Source: Bimastos eiseni (taxonomy: Eukaryota; Annelida; Clitellata; Crassiclitellata; Lumbricidae). Taken from it: a stretch of 64,000 bases of DNA. The stretch is taken from NCBI GenBank assembly GCA_959347315.1, contig OY365822.1:6886587-6950586 (forward strand). The letters run 5' to 3'. Below are positions 46,350 through 58,439 of this stretch, one piece after another. A program made the translations under genes and the position numbers. Each line of letters begins with the position of its first letter. Position 1 is the first letter of the stretch. Under the pieces are notes generated by a model. That model saw only the letters and a list, made by a program, of their open reading frames with translations, ran no database searches and was not told where the DNA came from.

Positions 46350-46508
46350 GCACAGACAGAGAAACAGACAGACAGACCTGCATACTAACATACAGATAAA
46401 TAGACAGACCTGCAGAGAGAGACAGAGAGACAGACAGAGACAGAGACAGAGAGTGTGAGAGAGAAAGAGATAGAGGGAGACAGAGAAAGAGAGAGCGAGA
46501 GCAGATAC
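46350..46508. repeat. GACA/GAGA tract
   Basis: CAGACAGACAGAC and GAGAGACAGAGA. Confidence 0.9.
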
Positions 46509-46799
46509 AAAAGACGACATCGTCAACGATTCCTTCATTACTCTCATAGTCTGTCATCCAGCGATAATCCACGGTGGACGCGCACACATGACAGACCACG
46601 AGAACAGCCGGACGACTCCGACTGTCAACACCAAGGTTCGATCAACCGTTGAAACACGCGTCTAAAGCCACTTCATAGAGCGCTACAGTCTGGTCATGGT
46701 AGACACGAGGTCTTAATCGAATTGACTATGCAGTACAGCGCCATGTCATAAGGTACATAGGCCAACACAGTACAATGTATAATAGGGAGCTGAATCAAA

Positions 46800-46804
46800 A
46801 CGAT

Positions 46805-46845
<41 letters not shown>

Positions 46846-46855
46846 CATATATATC

Positions 46856-46893
<38 letters not shown>
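46800..46893. repeat. Palindromic GGGATATATA...TATATCCC structure
   Basis: GATGGGATATAT leads a (TA)n run to TATATATCCCATATAT, so GGGATATA and TATATCCC are inverted ends of an AT foldback; a second TA run follows. Confidence 0.85.
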
Positions 46894-46894
<1 letters not shown>

Positions 46895-47199
46895 ACGTCC
46901 TAGTCCAGAACTCCAGACTGACCAGCTGGCTTTACGGTCGGCTGGTGCGTCATCAGATAGATAGATACCTTAGGCAAGGATGATTACGACTCAGTCTGTT
47001 CTTAGCAACACATGATGAGAAGATTTCAAAGACATCTGTGCCCTGAGCCTTGATGGCACAGTCGGATAGAATCTGATAGAATTGGGTAGGTTAGAATAGG
47101 AGACGATATCTATGAAGTGATGAAAGAGCCTTCTGTTCAGTCTGTAATAATCCAGTTGCAATTACGATGTTATAGGCCTACGATTTGACGAATCAGGGG

Positions 47200-47345
47200 C
47201 GCCCAGATAGGGAGGGTCCGGAGGCTAATGCCTCCAATTTTAGCTTGGTGTGAAATGTTTTGCGTCTTAGGGGGAATATCTTGCCTTTCTGGCATTTGGA
47301 ACCGGGGGTTGGCCTCCGTTACTCAAGAGGGATTGACGTCCCTGT
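47200..47345 (-). repeat. R6 dispersed repeat, inverted copy
   Basis: GGAGGCTAATGCCTCCAATT, CCAGATAGGGAGGGTCCGG and GGAATATCTTGCC match the copy at 33.95 kb. Confidence 0.75.
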
Positions 47346-47349
47346 GATG

Positions 47350-48038
47350 AACGAAATACTATCGACACGAAACTTCTATTTTACATTGTCTATATAATAG
47401 GAAGTTAATTTCCTCATTACATAAGCCAATAAGACTATACCTCTCGGAATTATTATATCCCGGGTATGGCTTGGCCTTACCCCGTCACATCCGTGTCCTG
47501 TTACCCCTTCCCCATCCCGCCAGCCTCCCAAGTCCACTCCCAAAGGAACTCACGTTTCTCTTCTCTGCCGTTATCGATTTGCGTAAAATAGCGACCACCT
47601 GATTGACAGGTCAATCAACGTCACAGCTGACCCTCCGCCAATACGAAGATGGGAATTGTTTCAGCCGAGAAGCGTCACTGAGTCGCAGACTTTTCAATGA
47701 TGCCACACCAATTCAACCACTTCCTCCCAACGGTTTTTCTATTTACGTTGCGACAGTTTCAGATGTGAGATAATGCGACGGTTTAGACGACGGTAATTGA
47801 TTCGATGGTTGAAGGTCTCTTTTGTCCCTATTTGTGCGGCGGACTTTTGTCTGAGCGTTCCTTTAACGAGTCACCGAACAATTCGCTGGAAAAACGATTA
47901 GTGCGGTCTGCAGCATGACACTAGGATGGCTAATCTTATGTCTTAACTAACTCTGCGGCTCGTTTTTTTCAGTGGTGTGGTCAATAGGGAAACTTCACGT
48001 TTTTCACTTTTTATTTCAAAAAGGCCATTGCAAGATGT
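47350..48038. other. Intergenic DNA, no feature recognised
   Basis: Mixed composition, no long frame. Confidence 0.5.
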
Positions 48039-48039
48039 G

Positions 48040-48265
48040 AACTTTCCTACGACCAATGGTCTACTAGGACCACTGCCTTTTGACCCGTCGTCTATTTCCA
48101 CACGACCAATGGTCCACTTTCATTCGACCAATGGTTTACTTTCCTTCTACTAATAGTCAACTAGGACCGCTACCCTTCGACCCGTACGTCGTGTCATTCC
48201 ATTCGACCAATGGTCAACAGTCAACTTCCCTTCGACCAATGGTCTACATCCCTCTGACCCGTCAT
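48040..48265. repeat. Degenerate TTCGACCAATGGTCAACT repeat
   Basis: Seven CGACCAATGGT or near-identical units at uneven spacing, interleaved with GACCCGTCGTC. The 175-codon frame over it shows no recognisable protein. Confidence 0.85.
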
Positions 48266-48667
48266 CAGCTTGCTTTCTTTCAAACGTCTGCCTTCTATGA
48301 CGTGTTTACGTTGTCGTCTGCGATGCCTTCGCTCAGGACGTCACGTACAATCCCAGTTCCATTGTCCTTGGTTCGTCTAAATCTCGCATTCAGTTCCAAC
48401 CTCGTCGCCAGGGGGTTCGAGCGACCTATTGACCGCCGACGTCTGGCTGAGGCGGCAAACTTTTCTGAAAATGCTGTTTTTTGTCTCTTTTTGTCGACGA
48501 GTAATAATAGAAATCCAATGACAGTGTTTTCAGCGACATGTTCAGATGCTAAGCTTCGCGGAGCCGAACAAGTAAGCAGGAGACGAGGGGAAACGCATCC
48601 GGGTTAGACGAGTTAGTGAGGTATTTGTATAACGTCATATGTCATGGTAAGCTGATTATGCTTACGA

Positions 48668-48768
48668 GTAATATATATATATATATATGCGATGTATATA
48701 TATAAATAGATGTGTGTATGTATATAGGCCTCTCTCTGTCTCTCTATCTCTCTCTCTCTTTCTCTCTC

Positions 48769-48827
<59 letters not shown>

Positions 48828-48872
48828 GTCTCTGTCTCTGTCACTCTGTCTCTCTATCTCTCTCTATCTCTC
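48668..48872. repeat. (TA)n and (CT)n arrays
   Basis: TA at 48670-48688, then CT/CTGT at 48729-48872. Confidence 0.93.
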
Positions 48873-49343
48873 TCTGTATGTGTGCGTGCCTGTGCTTGTG
48901 TCTGTGCCTCTCTGTGTGCGTGTGTTATATAACATGAAAGAGGGGTTTAACGTTTTCTTTGATGAATTAGTGGCAGATGGAAAACACGTCCAATCGCTGA
49001 GTCAATGGTTTGTGATCGTTCGCTCCATTCTTAGTTTTGACAGATATTCCACTCCTTAATCTCATCACAGCATCTCTCATCCATCAACTGTAATCCACGT
49101 AAGAGCGTCCTCTTGACAGGTGCAAACATCGCAGGTTCAGCAACTAATTATCAATTACACACACTGCACCTGGGTCCGCGCCTTCTTTTTGTTTTGCTAA
49201 ATTGCTATTCCCATTTTATAACTTACCCTACTTGGTATTACCTTACCATGCTATCTGATCAGTACAATTACTACCGACCCAAGTTAGCATATACTTTGGT
49301 ATGACATTAGGCTACGTCTAACGAGCTTCTGCATAAGAGAGCA

Positions 49344-49420
49344 GTGTAACGACACCATCAGATGACAAAGATGCTCAGCGTCGCCCTCCTCCTTCATCAA
49401 GACTTGGGACTGGCAGACTT
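49344..49420 (-). mobile_element. R2 SINE body fragment (first of two in tandem)
   Basis: Contains GTGTAACGACACCATCAGAT, AGCGTCGCCCTCCTCC and TTGGGACTGGCAG. Confidence 0.8.
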
Positions 49421-49457
49421 CTGGACTGCAAGCAGCGGAGGAGTTACTTTCTTTCGT

Positions 49458-49525
49458 TAGTTGCAGTTTAACGACACCGTGAGATGATAAAAATCCACAG
49501 CGTCGCCCTCTTTTATCCAGGCTTG
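49458..49525 (-). mobile_element. R2 SINE body fragment (second of two in tandem)
   Basis: Contains AGTTTAACGACACCGTGAGA, CAGCGTCGCCCTC and TATCCAGGCTTGCGACT. Same orientation as the neighbouring copy 40 bp away. Confidence 0.8.
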
Positions 49526-49660
49526 CGACTATATAAGAATGCAAACAGCGCATTGTTTTCAGCTAGTTACATCTCGAATTAATAAAGCTATGGTCTTTGC
49601 ACGGGGACAGTGTCCGATTTGTCTGAGAAGGGAATCAGAGAGGTTTAACCTCCGAGGTTT

Positions 49661-49865
49661 AACCCCACTGACCTTCTAGCTTCCGCTAGAAGGTCAGTGG
49701 GGTTTAACCCCCAGATTCTGCTATAGGTGGTTAGAGGGGTTTAAACCCGAGTTTCTGTTAGGAAGTTAAAGGGGCTTAAACCCCAGCTTCTGCTAGATGG
49801 TCAAAGGGGTTTGACCCCCTGCTTTTGCTAGGAGGTTAGAGAGTTTTGAAGCTCCAACGTCTGCT
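49661..49865. repeat. 35-37-bp minisatellite with GGGGTTTAAACCCC core, hairpin at its left end
   Basis: Five units each read GCTAG-AGGTNA-GGGGTTTAAACCCC-TTCT. An inverted first unit (49661-49680) pairs perfectly over 20 bp with 49685-49704 across a TTCC loop. Confidence 0.92.
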
Positions 49866-50607
49866 TCAAGGGCGTTTATATATTGATGAATTCTTTAGAT
49901 TCACAGAAAAACGCACAGTTTTTTGGGAAAAATCTGACCCTGAACGGGGTGGGGGGGCCTTAAATGGCGTGGCTTCCATTCGCACAGGCAGCGGATATGA
50001 AGCATCTCAGTCGATCGTTTCGTTGAGAGATGAGCAGGAAAAACACGAACATTATCCATTTCAAATGACCAGTGGCATCACTAGGATTAGAGGTCGGACA
50101 GGCAGATTGGACGTAGTGGGGGTTGCTTTAAATAACGATGTGACAATAATTATATGTTGTGACTATATCCCCATAAGCTGCAGAAGTGGCACGATTAACA
50201 GCGGAAAGTCGCCGGCTATATCATAGGTAAACGCAAGATTATGCAATAAATATTACCCGGGAAACTTCTGTCATCCGAGGAATCATTACAGCAAGCCGTC
50301 AGTAGTCTCTGCGACAACGCTGTTAATTCCGGGCGGCTCGGGTTATTTTTCTATGAAATATTTCAATAAAAAAGGAAAATAGGCGCATTGCAGGCACGGG
50401 CCTCTGCACCTCAAAGGTTGCGACGCGACTGCACGTGACTTCAATTTACTTCGCTACGACCGAGTTTGGTCTGCTTTCCTTCATTGGTTTCACTTCGACC
50501 AGCAGCTTCGCGTGACATTCGCTAGGTGGCGATGCCGCTGTTCCTAGAACATGCGAAGCCACCTGGCGAATAGATTGACAAAAGGCTTCGATACAGCCGT
50601 TTTCCAG

Positions 50608-50690
50608 GATAATCAATCAATCAATCGATCGATCGATCGATCAATCAATCAATTATCAATCACTCAATTATCAATCAATCAATATAAGAT
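50608..50690. repeat. (AATC)n / (GATC)n array
   Basis: AATCAATCAATC, then GATCGATC, then AATC again. Confidence 0.95.
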
Positions 50691-50984
50691 CTGGTACCGA
50701 ATGCGCTGCAATTAATGTAGGCGTTTAATAAGGACACTGTTAGTAGGGTCAAGCCAATCGTGACAGTGTTATGATTACGAAGAAAGGCACCCACGGCGAG
50801 ACTTGCCCCTCATAGTCGTGAGCAATCCCATCAACCGATTTCAAATAGAATTAAGTGAATGACGTCATCAATTTGTGCTATGGTTACAATCGAGCAATGA
50901 AGCTTAACATAGCGCCTCTTCAGAAATCTTCACAATATCTAAGAAAGCTAACGCTGAGGCAACTGCCAGCATAGCAGAAGTTGG

Positions 50985-51202
50985 CCAACTCAGCAATATT
51001 GAGTACACTGTCTTTGTGATCATTTGAAAGACCTGCGGCTGCTGCTGCCATGTACAGCTACTCTGCCTCCTCTTACCTACTTCTGATAACCCCATTACTT
51101 GACGCAGCGCTCATGAAAACGCTTGTGCCCTGCGCTTTTCGCTCCACTTGCGCTTTAGAAGTTTGGAGATTGCGATTACGGATACCAAGTGTATAATGTA
51201 CT
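50985..51202. repeat. Block A of the 51-57 kb repeat cluster
   Basis: Runs from TTGAGTACACTGTCTTTG through CTGCGGCTGCTGCTGCCATG and an R1 SINE to GTATAATGTAC. Repeated as A' at 56625-56810, but there it follows block B rather than preceding it. Confidence 0.85.
51102..51185 (+). mobile_element. R1 SINE body fragment inside block A
   Basis: Contains GACGCAGCGCTCATGAAAAC, GCCCTGCGCTTTTC and GGAGATTGCGATTACGG. It is repeated with its flanks at 56.72 kb. Confidence 0.8.
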
Positions 51203-51910
51203 TTTTGGTTGTCGCGCATTCGAGGTCGCCCTTTTAATAGGATATCACCTGGCTCTCGAAATTATCACTTATCACTTCGCTATGTGACAGATTTTTAGAA
51301 TTTGTTAGATTCCATATGAGTAGAAAACAAGGTATGAGTGGTTCTCTGCCAACGATGTGACTTTAGGTTTTCATCGCGAGTCTTTGAGACCGCGCACTTT
51401 AACAAAAATTGCTTCTACAGATTCCTTGCGTATAGGCCGCCTCTGCGCTCTCACCGCATTTCGAAACCCAGTTTTTGGACTTGAAGGTTGTACACTAATC
51501 ACAACCCTTGAAGAATATGCTAGCTCATAATTCGCAATTGCAATTTTTGGAGAACCGGATCTGTTAATAAGCGATATTTTTCCAGTTGAAAATGATTGAA
51601 GCAATCGAACACTTCCGAAAGCATCTGACGAGTTGTGATTGGCAGACACAATATTCTCGGAGTGATAAAAATCACTCGATCGCCACGGCTCCAGACGCGT
51701 GCGCAGACATTGATGCCTTCTTCAGCGTTCAATGCTAAGTCTTAAAAGACTACTGCTGCCAACTGCAGGGACGAAGTCTCACAGACAAGACGACGTCGGG
51801 CTTTATGACGTATACCAAGCACTTCAACATCTCCATTGGATGACGAGTATTTACTATTGCCACAGTGATTACGACAATTACGGCATTATAAAATTAGATT
51901 CAAACAAAGA
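51203..51910. repeat. Block B: copy 1 of unknown element R5
   Basis: Starts TTTTTGGTTGTCGCGCATTC. It contains TATGTGACAGATTTTTAGAA, CGCCTCTGCGCTCTC and GAACCGGATCTG, and ends near CATTGGATGACGAGTATTTA. It aligns with diverged copies at 53060, 54880 and 56165. The minus strand is open over parts (51371-51649 and 51520-51732) in different frames, suggesting a decayed coding element. No domain is recognised. Confidence 0.8.
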
Positions 51911-51914
51911 ATTG

Positions 51915-52865
51915 TGTACCACAGGAAATAGTAGGCCATATATCTTCACCAAGCTCGATTACTTTCAAACAGAGGGTCAATAATTGGATGGAACGATACA
52001 GGCAATGAAAACTTACGCAGTTTACGCAAGGTGTTAACAATTGCTGCTAAAGCAACGGATTATGTAAGATTACAGTTAATTGGATTCACTATAATCATCA
52101 TAGGTCAATGTTAATTTAGAATAGATTTCATTACAACAGATAATTTTTTTTATTTTTTTACCTCAAAAACAAAATTTTGCTGTGGAGATTATTATCAGCC
52201 TTTTCCCATGAATCCTACCCCGTTGCTGTGTTCTTGTGCGCCTCTGTCTTTGTCTGTCCTTATGAGTCTACCTTTATATATGTCAGCCTCTATGTGACTT
52301 TATGCCTGCCATTTTAAACTTCTTTTTCGATCGTTGATAATCCTTTCGTTCGTTTCAGTTCGTCTCTGTGTATGCGAGTCTGTATTAGACTGTGAGCCTA
52401 TATGTAGGTCTGTGCATAGTAATTAATTATGAAATATTATTATAATCATTGCATAATAAACAAGCTATTTATATAGATATGTAAATGCAAATAATCAATA
52501 AAATTAAGTGGATTAGCATTGTGAAAAGTAAAATGGACCTCTTGACGAGCAATGGCCTTATGAATTGATTTAATAATTAGTTTAATTAGTTAGTTCAAGA
52601 GCAGTTACTAACTGATTTATCAAAGTACTTCTCTGTTTTAATTCAGACTTGACTGAAATTGAAGCTGAAGCAAATAGCTGAAAGAAGTCCAGCAAAACGA
52701 CAGAATGTCAGATTTCTTCAGCTCTAAATTATCAATCATCTCAACCGGCGCAACATGCTATTATACCGTTCGACCGACCAAAATTGGCTACCGACCGGAA
52801 GCAGTTAACGGAAGTTAACAATTTATATTCACATATTGCCTGTTTTTTATTTTATTATCTAAAAT
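51915..52865. other. AT-rich intergenic DNA between repeat blocks
   Basis: No open frame of note and no clear repeat. Confidence 0.5.
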
Positions 52866-52869
52866 AATT

Positions 52870-54340
52870 TTCAAACATCACAACATTTTTATAGGATTGT
52901 GCGTTTTCAAAAGCTGGTTTTATTCACCAATAGGCCTACTTTTTAACATCACTCATCTTGATTTTGTGGGATCTACTTATATTTGTGCCGTTGATTTTAA
53001 ACGATATTTTAGTCAGAACTAGGCCTATACCTGAATCGACTTATAGTCTAGTATATAGACCTACAATACGTATGGCGCTCGAAATCACCCTTTATCCTTT
53101 TTATGTGAGACAGATTTTTAAAGTTTGGTAGATAGAATTCAGATCGATAGTATGCAGGATACGTGGTGTCACTATAAGCTTCATGACAATTATTTGGGAT
53201 CTCGCACTTGACCAACAATCGCTACTATGTCCTAGCTGAGATCGGCTGCCTCTGCGCTCTACCACCCACATTATTTTAAAAACCCAGGTCATCGGGTTTA
53301 CTGGAAAGCTTGAAGGTTTTAGACTAATAAACCTTGAAGAACATGCTTGCTCATATCCGCTCATGCAATTGTTGGAAAACCGGACCTGTTTATTGCGACA
53401 ATTTTTCTATTTGAATATGACCACACGCTTCGAAATGCTCCCACAACTCTCTGACAAGGTGGGTTGGCAGACAAATTGCGGAGTAACACATTATATATTA
53501 CCCAGTCGGCGCGGCACAAGATGGTGCCTCTCTGAGAATGCGAAGCAAGTCTTGAAAGTCAACTGCTCCCATCTGCAGTGGAACGAACGTCTCACAATGA
53601 AGACGATTTCGGGCTTTATTACATATATCAAACATTTCAAAATCCCATTGGATGACAGATTTATTACTGTTAAGGATCTGTTGCCATGGTCATTACAATG
53701 ATTTTCAATATTGAGGTCTTTTATCGACCGTTATTCTATTATGACGTCATTTTAAGATTGTGGCAATAATAAGTCTGAAGAATTTTATAGCGCCAACATG
53801 GTTACTCACAAATTCTCATTTTGCATACGTTACTCACTGATATCAGGGCCAAACGCGGTTTCATTGGTTTTGACTGTTAATTCATTATTGGACCTCACAA
53901 GAACCAAAAGATGGAGAAACCTTATTTTCATCCTACAATGTTGTTGTTGACGTTCTTCTCTCGTTTAAAAACGATAAACTAACTTACTTAGTCTGTCCAA
54001 TCACGATACTTAAGAGCAGTCCTCGTCATCATTAACAATTTGAAGCAGACAATTTATTGTCTGTCTACGATAATGCCAAATGCACAGTACGATCATAACT
54101 TTACCCACTCTCAACATCATTTAAACTGGTTATGTGAATGTCTTTGGGGCGTCGATTAATGACGTCACGCAATTATTTTACTACTATTCGACTATTCGTA
54201 TGTGCCAATATTCAGTTTCCTTTATGAAGATTTTTTTTGGTTTAACAATTTGTTCGATTGTTTCGAGTGTCGCTTTTCTCAATGTCGCTCTTTGGTTTAC
54301 GCGCAATATTGATCGTTGCCCTTTTACCAATGCGTCAAAA
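52870..54340. repeat. 1.47-kb direct duplication, copy 1 (contains R5 copy 2)
   Basis: Begins ATCACAACATTTTTATAGG and runs to TCGCTCTTTGGTTTACGCGC. It is almost identical over its length to 54670-56150 apart from scattered substitutions and short indels. The middle (53060-53750) is an R5 copy. The part near 54150-54300 holds the 3' end of the coiled-coil ORF relic. Confidence 0.93.
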
Positions 54341-54641
54341 TCCTCCACTTTGGTTGCGAGTGAGGCGATTTCCTTCTTTCCTTCTTCGATTTCCTTCTTG
54401 GCACCAGCCAAAGCCGAAACTTGTTCATGAGTAAATTCCTTGACCGAGGCTTCTGCAATCGTCACGACCATTCATTCCAGTTTTTTGTGTATTCTGCAGC
54501 AAACGACTCAAAGGTTCGCCCAATCAGTATTTGGAGCTGCATCTCCAGTCGTGATACAATCCGGGCAAGGATCGCATCGATCACTTTATCTTCTTGCAGG
54601 CAATCGATGATATCCTTAGGTCTAACTGCTCGCCTAGCCAT
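54184..54641 (-). pseudogene. Coiled-coil ORF relic, possible LINE ORF1-like, one frameshift
   Basis: From an ATG at 54641 the minus strand reads MARRAVRPKDIIDCLQ for about 50 codons to KNWNEWS and a stop. An overlapping frame takes over and continues with FTHEQVSALAGAKKEIEEG, then KEIASLATKVEDFDALVKG. The charged heptad-rich segment resembles the coiled coil of LINE ORF1 proteins. No RNA-binding domain is visible. Its 3' part (54184 to about 54340) lies within the duplicated block. Confidence 0.5.
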
Positions 54642-54669
54642 GTTGCTGTTAGAGAATTCTGGCAGAACT

Positions 54670-56150
54670 ATTTCCCAAACATCATTACATTTTTATAGGA
54701 TTGTGCGTTTTTCAAAAGCTGGTTTTATTCACCAATAGGCCTACTTTTTAAACATCACTCATCTTGATTTTATGGGATCTACTTATATTTGTGCCGTCGA
54801 TCTTAGACGATATTTTAGTCAGAACTAGGCCTATACCTGAATCGACTTATAGTCTAGTATATAGGCCTACAATACGTATGGCGCTCGAAGTCACCCTTTA
54901 TCCTTTTTATGTGTGACAGATTTTTAAAGTTTGGTAGATAGAATTCAGATCGATAGTAAGCAGGATACGTGGTGTCACTATAAGTTTCATGACAATTATT
55001 TGAGATCTCGCACTTGACCAACAATCGCTACTATGTCCTAGCTGAGATCGGCTGCCTCTGCGCTCCACCCACATTATTTTAAAAACCCAGATTATTTAGT
55101 TTTACTGGAAAGCTTGAAGGTTTTAGACTAATAAACCTTGAAGAACTTGCTTGCTCATATCCGCTCATGCAATTGTTGGAAACCGGACCTGTTTATTGCG
55201 ACAATTTTTCTATTTGAATATGACCACACGCTTCGAATGCTCCCACAATTCTCCAACAAGGTGGGTTGCCAGACAAATTCCGGAGTAACACATATTGCCC
55301 AGTCGGCGCGGCACTAGACGCGCCCACAGGCATTGGTGCTCTCTGAGAATCCGAAGCAAGTCTTGAAAGTCAACTGCTGCCAATGCTGCTGCAGTGGAAC
55401 GAACGTCTCACAATGAAGACGATTTCGGGCTTTATTACATATATCAAACATTTCAAAATCCCATTGGATGACAGATTTATTACTGTTAAGGATCTGTTGC
55501 CATGGTCATTACAATGATTTTCAATATTGAGGTCTTTTATCGACCGTTATTCTATTATGACGTCATTTTAAGATTGTGGCAATAATAAGTCTGAAGAATT
55601 TTATAGCGCCAACATGGTTGCTCACAAATTCTCAGTTTGCATACGTTACTCACCGTCATCAGGGCCAAATGCGGTTTCATTGGTTTTGACTGTTAATTCA
55701 TTATTGGACCTCACAAGAACCAAAAGATGGAGAAACCTTATTTTCATCCTACAATGTTGTTGTAAAGTCTTTCTCTCGTTTAAAAACGATAAACTAACTT
55801 ACTTAGTCTGTCCAATCACGATACTTAAGAGCAGTCCTCATCATCATTAACAATTTGAAGCAGACAATTTATTGTCTGTCTACGATATATGCCCTAATGC
55901 ACAGTACGATCATAACTTTACCCACTCTCAACATCATTTAAACTGGTTATGTGAATGTCTTTGGGGCGTCGATTAATGACGTCACGCAATTATTTTACTA
56001 CTATTCGACTATTCGTATGTGCCAATATTCAGTTTCCTTTATGAAGATTTTTGTTGGTTTAACATTTTGTTCGATTGTCTCGAGTGTCGCCTTTTTCAAT
56101 GTCGCTCTTTGGTTTGCGCGCTCTTTTATTAATGCGCCCTATTGATAGCC
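54670..56150. repeat. 1.47-kb direct duplication, copy 2 (contains R5 copy 3)
   Basis: Same order and orientation as 52870-54340 and separated from it by about 330 bp. Small indels around 55260-55400 make the two copies differ most there. Confidence 0.93.
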
Positions 56151-56159
56151 GCCTTCTCG

Positions 56160-56620
56160 AAGTCGCTTTTTGGTTGTCGAGCATTCGAGGTCGCCCTTTT
56201 AATAGGATACCACCTGGCTCTCGAAATTATCGCTTAATCAGTTCGCTATGTGACAGATTTTTATTATTTGTTAGATTCCATATGGGTAGAAAACAAGGTA
56301 TGAGTGGTTCTCGGCCAACGAGGTGACTTTAGGTTTTCATCGCGAGTCTTTAAGATCGCGCACTTGAACAAAAATTGCTTCTACAGATTGCTTGCGTATC
56401 GGCCGCCTCTGCGCTCTCCCTGCATTTCGAAACCCAATTTTTGGACTTGAAGGTTGTACGCTAACCCCAACCCTTGAAGAATATGCTGGCTCATAATACG
56501 CTCAGTGCAATTTTTGGAGAACCGGATCTATTAATCTGCGATATTTTTCCATTTGAAAATGACTAAAGCAATCGAATGCTTTCGAAACCCTCTGACGAGT
56601 TGTGATTTTGGCAGACACAA
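56160..56620. repeat. Block B': truncated R5 copy 4
   Basis: TTTTTGGTTGTCGAGCATTC to GGCAGACACAATA matches block B to about 51650, then jumps directly to block A'. It abuts the end of the second 1.47-kb copy. Confidence 0.85.
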
Positions 56621-56624
56621 TAAT

Positions 56625-56810
56625 TGAGTACACTGACTTTGTCATCGTTTGAAGGACCTGCGGCTGCTGCTGCCATGTACAGCTACCCTGCCTCCTCTTA
56701 CCTACTTCTGACAACCTCATTACTTGACGCAGCGCTCACGAAAACCCATGTGCCCTGCGCTTTAGAAGTTTGGAGATTGCGATTACGGATACCAAGTGTA
56801 TAATGTACGC
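56625..56810. repeat. Block A' following B'
   Basis: TTGAGTACACTGACTTTG to GTATAATGTAC matches block A at 50.99-51.20 kb. Block order relative to B is reversed, with no inversion of orientation. Confidence 0.85.
56725..56795 (+). mobile_element. R1 SINE body fragment inside block A'
   Basis: Contains GACGCAGCGCTCACGAAAAC and GGAGATTGCGATTACGG. It shares flanking sequence with the 51.1 kb copy, so it was duplicated with the block and not inserted independently. Confidence 0.8.
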
Positions 56811-56811
56811 T

Positions 56812-56838
56812 TGCCATGCATGCATGCATGCATGCGTG
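56812..56838. repeat. (ATGC)n microsatellite
   Basis: CATGCATGCATGCATG at the end of block A'. Confidence 0.93.
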
Positions 56839-57641
56839 TGTGTATGTAAGTATGTACTGTATACATATTTTCTCTTATCAGTCAAGACGACCATTTCTAT
56901 CCGATAGTTTAGCAATTATCAATTTTGAAGAGAACGAACGACATCCGATACGGAAATAGATTTCCGTCATCTCTGTCGCGGCCCATCGTCACGTGACAGC
57001 CCAATCCGCAGCAACTGCCAAAAACTTTGCGAAAGTGTTCTCCGCATGTGTGTTCATTACCAACTCATCAGGTTCATATTGCAGATATATCGAATATCAG
57101 GTAAGCTTTTGTTGAGCTTCATTTGGAGTTTGTCATCTGATCGTTTTAAATGCAGCTGGATATAATTGTATTGTCAAACGATCTGATGACAGTCTTGTTA
57201 CAAACGAGATCTCGACGAATCGTCTGCATTTCCGGTGAATAGTTGAAGTCTGGGAAATGAGCGACGGCTGTCGCAGGTCAAAGGTCGAGGAAAGGACGGA
57301 CGGACGGACGGACGGAAGGACGAATGCATGTTGACCGCACGAATCGTTGCTTTAGCTCCTTTACAGGTTCTGTACAGATTCTTTATGAATAAGAATCACA
57401 GGTATAAAGCTCTATATAAATGCAAGCATAAAAGCATGCACACACACATTCATACATGAAAAATTGCTCATTTGTAAACATACATATTTACAAGACAAGC
57501 GTATGTATATATGAAGAAACGCATATTTAATTAGGCTCGTGAATATGCATATGCTCATATTCATGCATATGCATATACGCATGCGTGCAAATCTTCATGT
57601 AATGAATACCATTTGTCTGAGTGTCAAATTTCTTTCACTTC

Positions 57642-57911
57642 CTATGAGACGACACAGTCACTGATAGTTGCTTCAGAACTATTGCCATCTGATGAGATCG
57701 CAAGAAGCTGTTGGCAATTGTTGTCAATCATGCACAGGTCGTTCAGATGTTCCGTCCGAAGCACTGCATGTGATGTCCAGTGACTCCAGTTAGGGTCAAA
57801 TAGGTCATCGCCCAAACGGGTAGGATTCGGTGGGGCTCTTCCTGTTAGTGAATGGATAGACGAAGGGGCAGCGATCCCTGGAAGGATCGAGGGGGACAAG
57901 TCTCCCACCTT
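57642..57911 (-). other. Candidate fourth (C-terminal) TLX exon
   Basis: An excellent acceptor (TCCCCTCTCTGTAG) precedes an 89-codon open frame in phase 0, matching either phase-0 donor in exon 3. It ends NDLCMIDNNCQQLL, then SSEATISDCVVS and stop. This loosely recalls the TLX C-terminus, where a DPLC-Asn block precedes an acidic Ser/Thr-rich end. With the CAG|GTCATG donor the protein would have 337 residues. The donor is weak and the mini-exon would be only 37 bp, so this is a hypothesis. Confidence 0.45.
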
Positions 57912-58439
57912 CTACAGAGAGGGGACACGTTATACGTTTCTCCCTCCTCCCACATTTCTTACCCATTTAAGTGGGTATCCCACTCAAACTAGATCGCCGC
58001 CTCAGGATTAAGAGACGGATGGATGAACTGAGAGGCGGATAACACATCTAGTTATAATTTTAATGATAATTATAATTACGAGGTCGAGCGCTCTCTTTGC
58101 ATCGTATAGGCCTACGGTGTGTTAGGATTTGGTTATTCCACGGTGACGCATACCCGCATTGAATTGAGCCATCCGTGCAGCGGAAGCGTGTCCCTGAATA
58201 TTAGCGCTTTATAAGCAAACAAATTGATCGGTATCAACGTGGTTCTCTGAAGTGTTAACACAAAATTTACGATGATAATGATGTCAATTCTAAAGACAAC
58301 AACAACAACATCAACGATTATGCAGCTTTGTTTTCGATTACTATCGTCTTTAAGTCACTACGACACCAATGACATTTCATTTGCCTAAAAGCACCCTCAG
58401 CGTTCAAATTCGCCCCAACGGTCCTTCTGTCCATTCGTC

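Noticed and set aside
48080..48607. 175-codon frame as a candidate gene
   Set aside because: First half is the CGACCAATGG repeat; second half has no recognisable domain or conserved partner.
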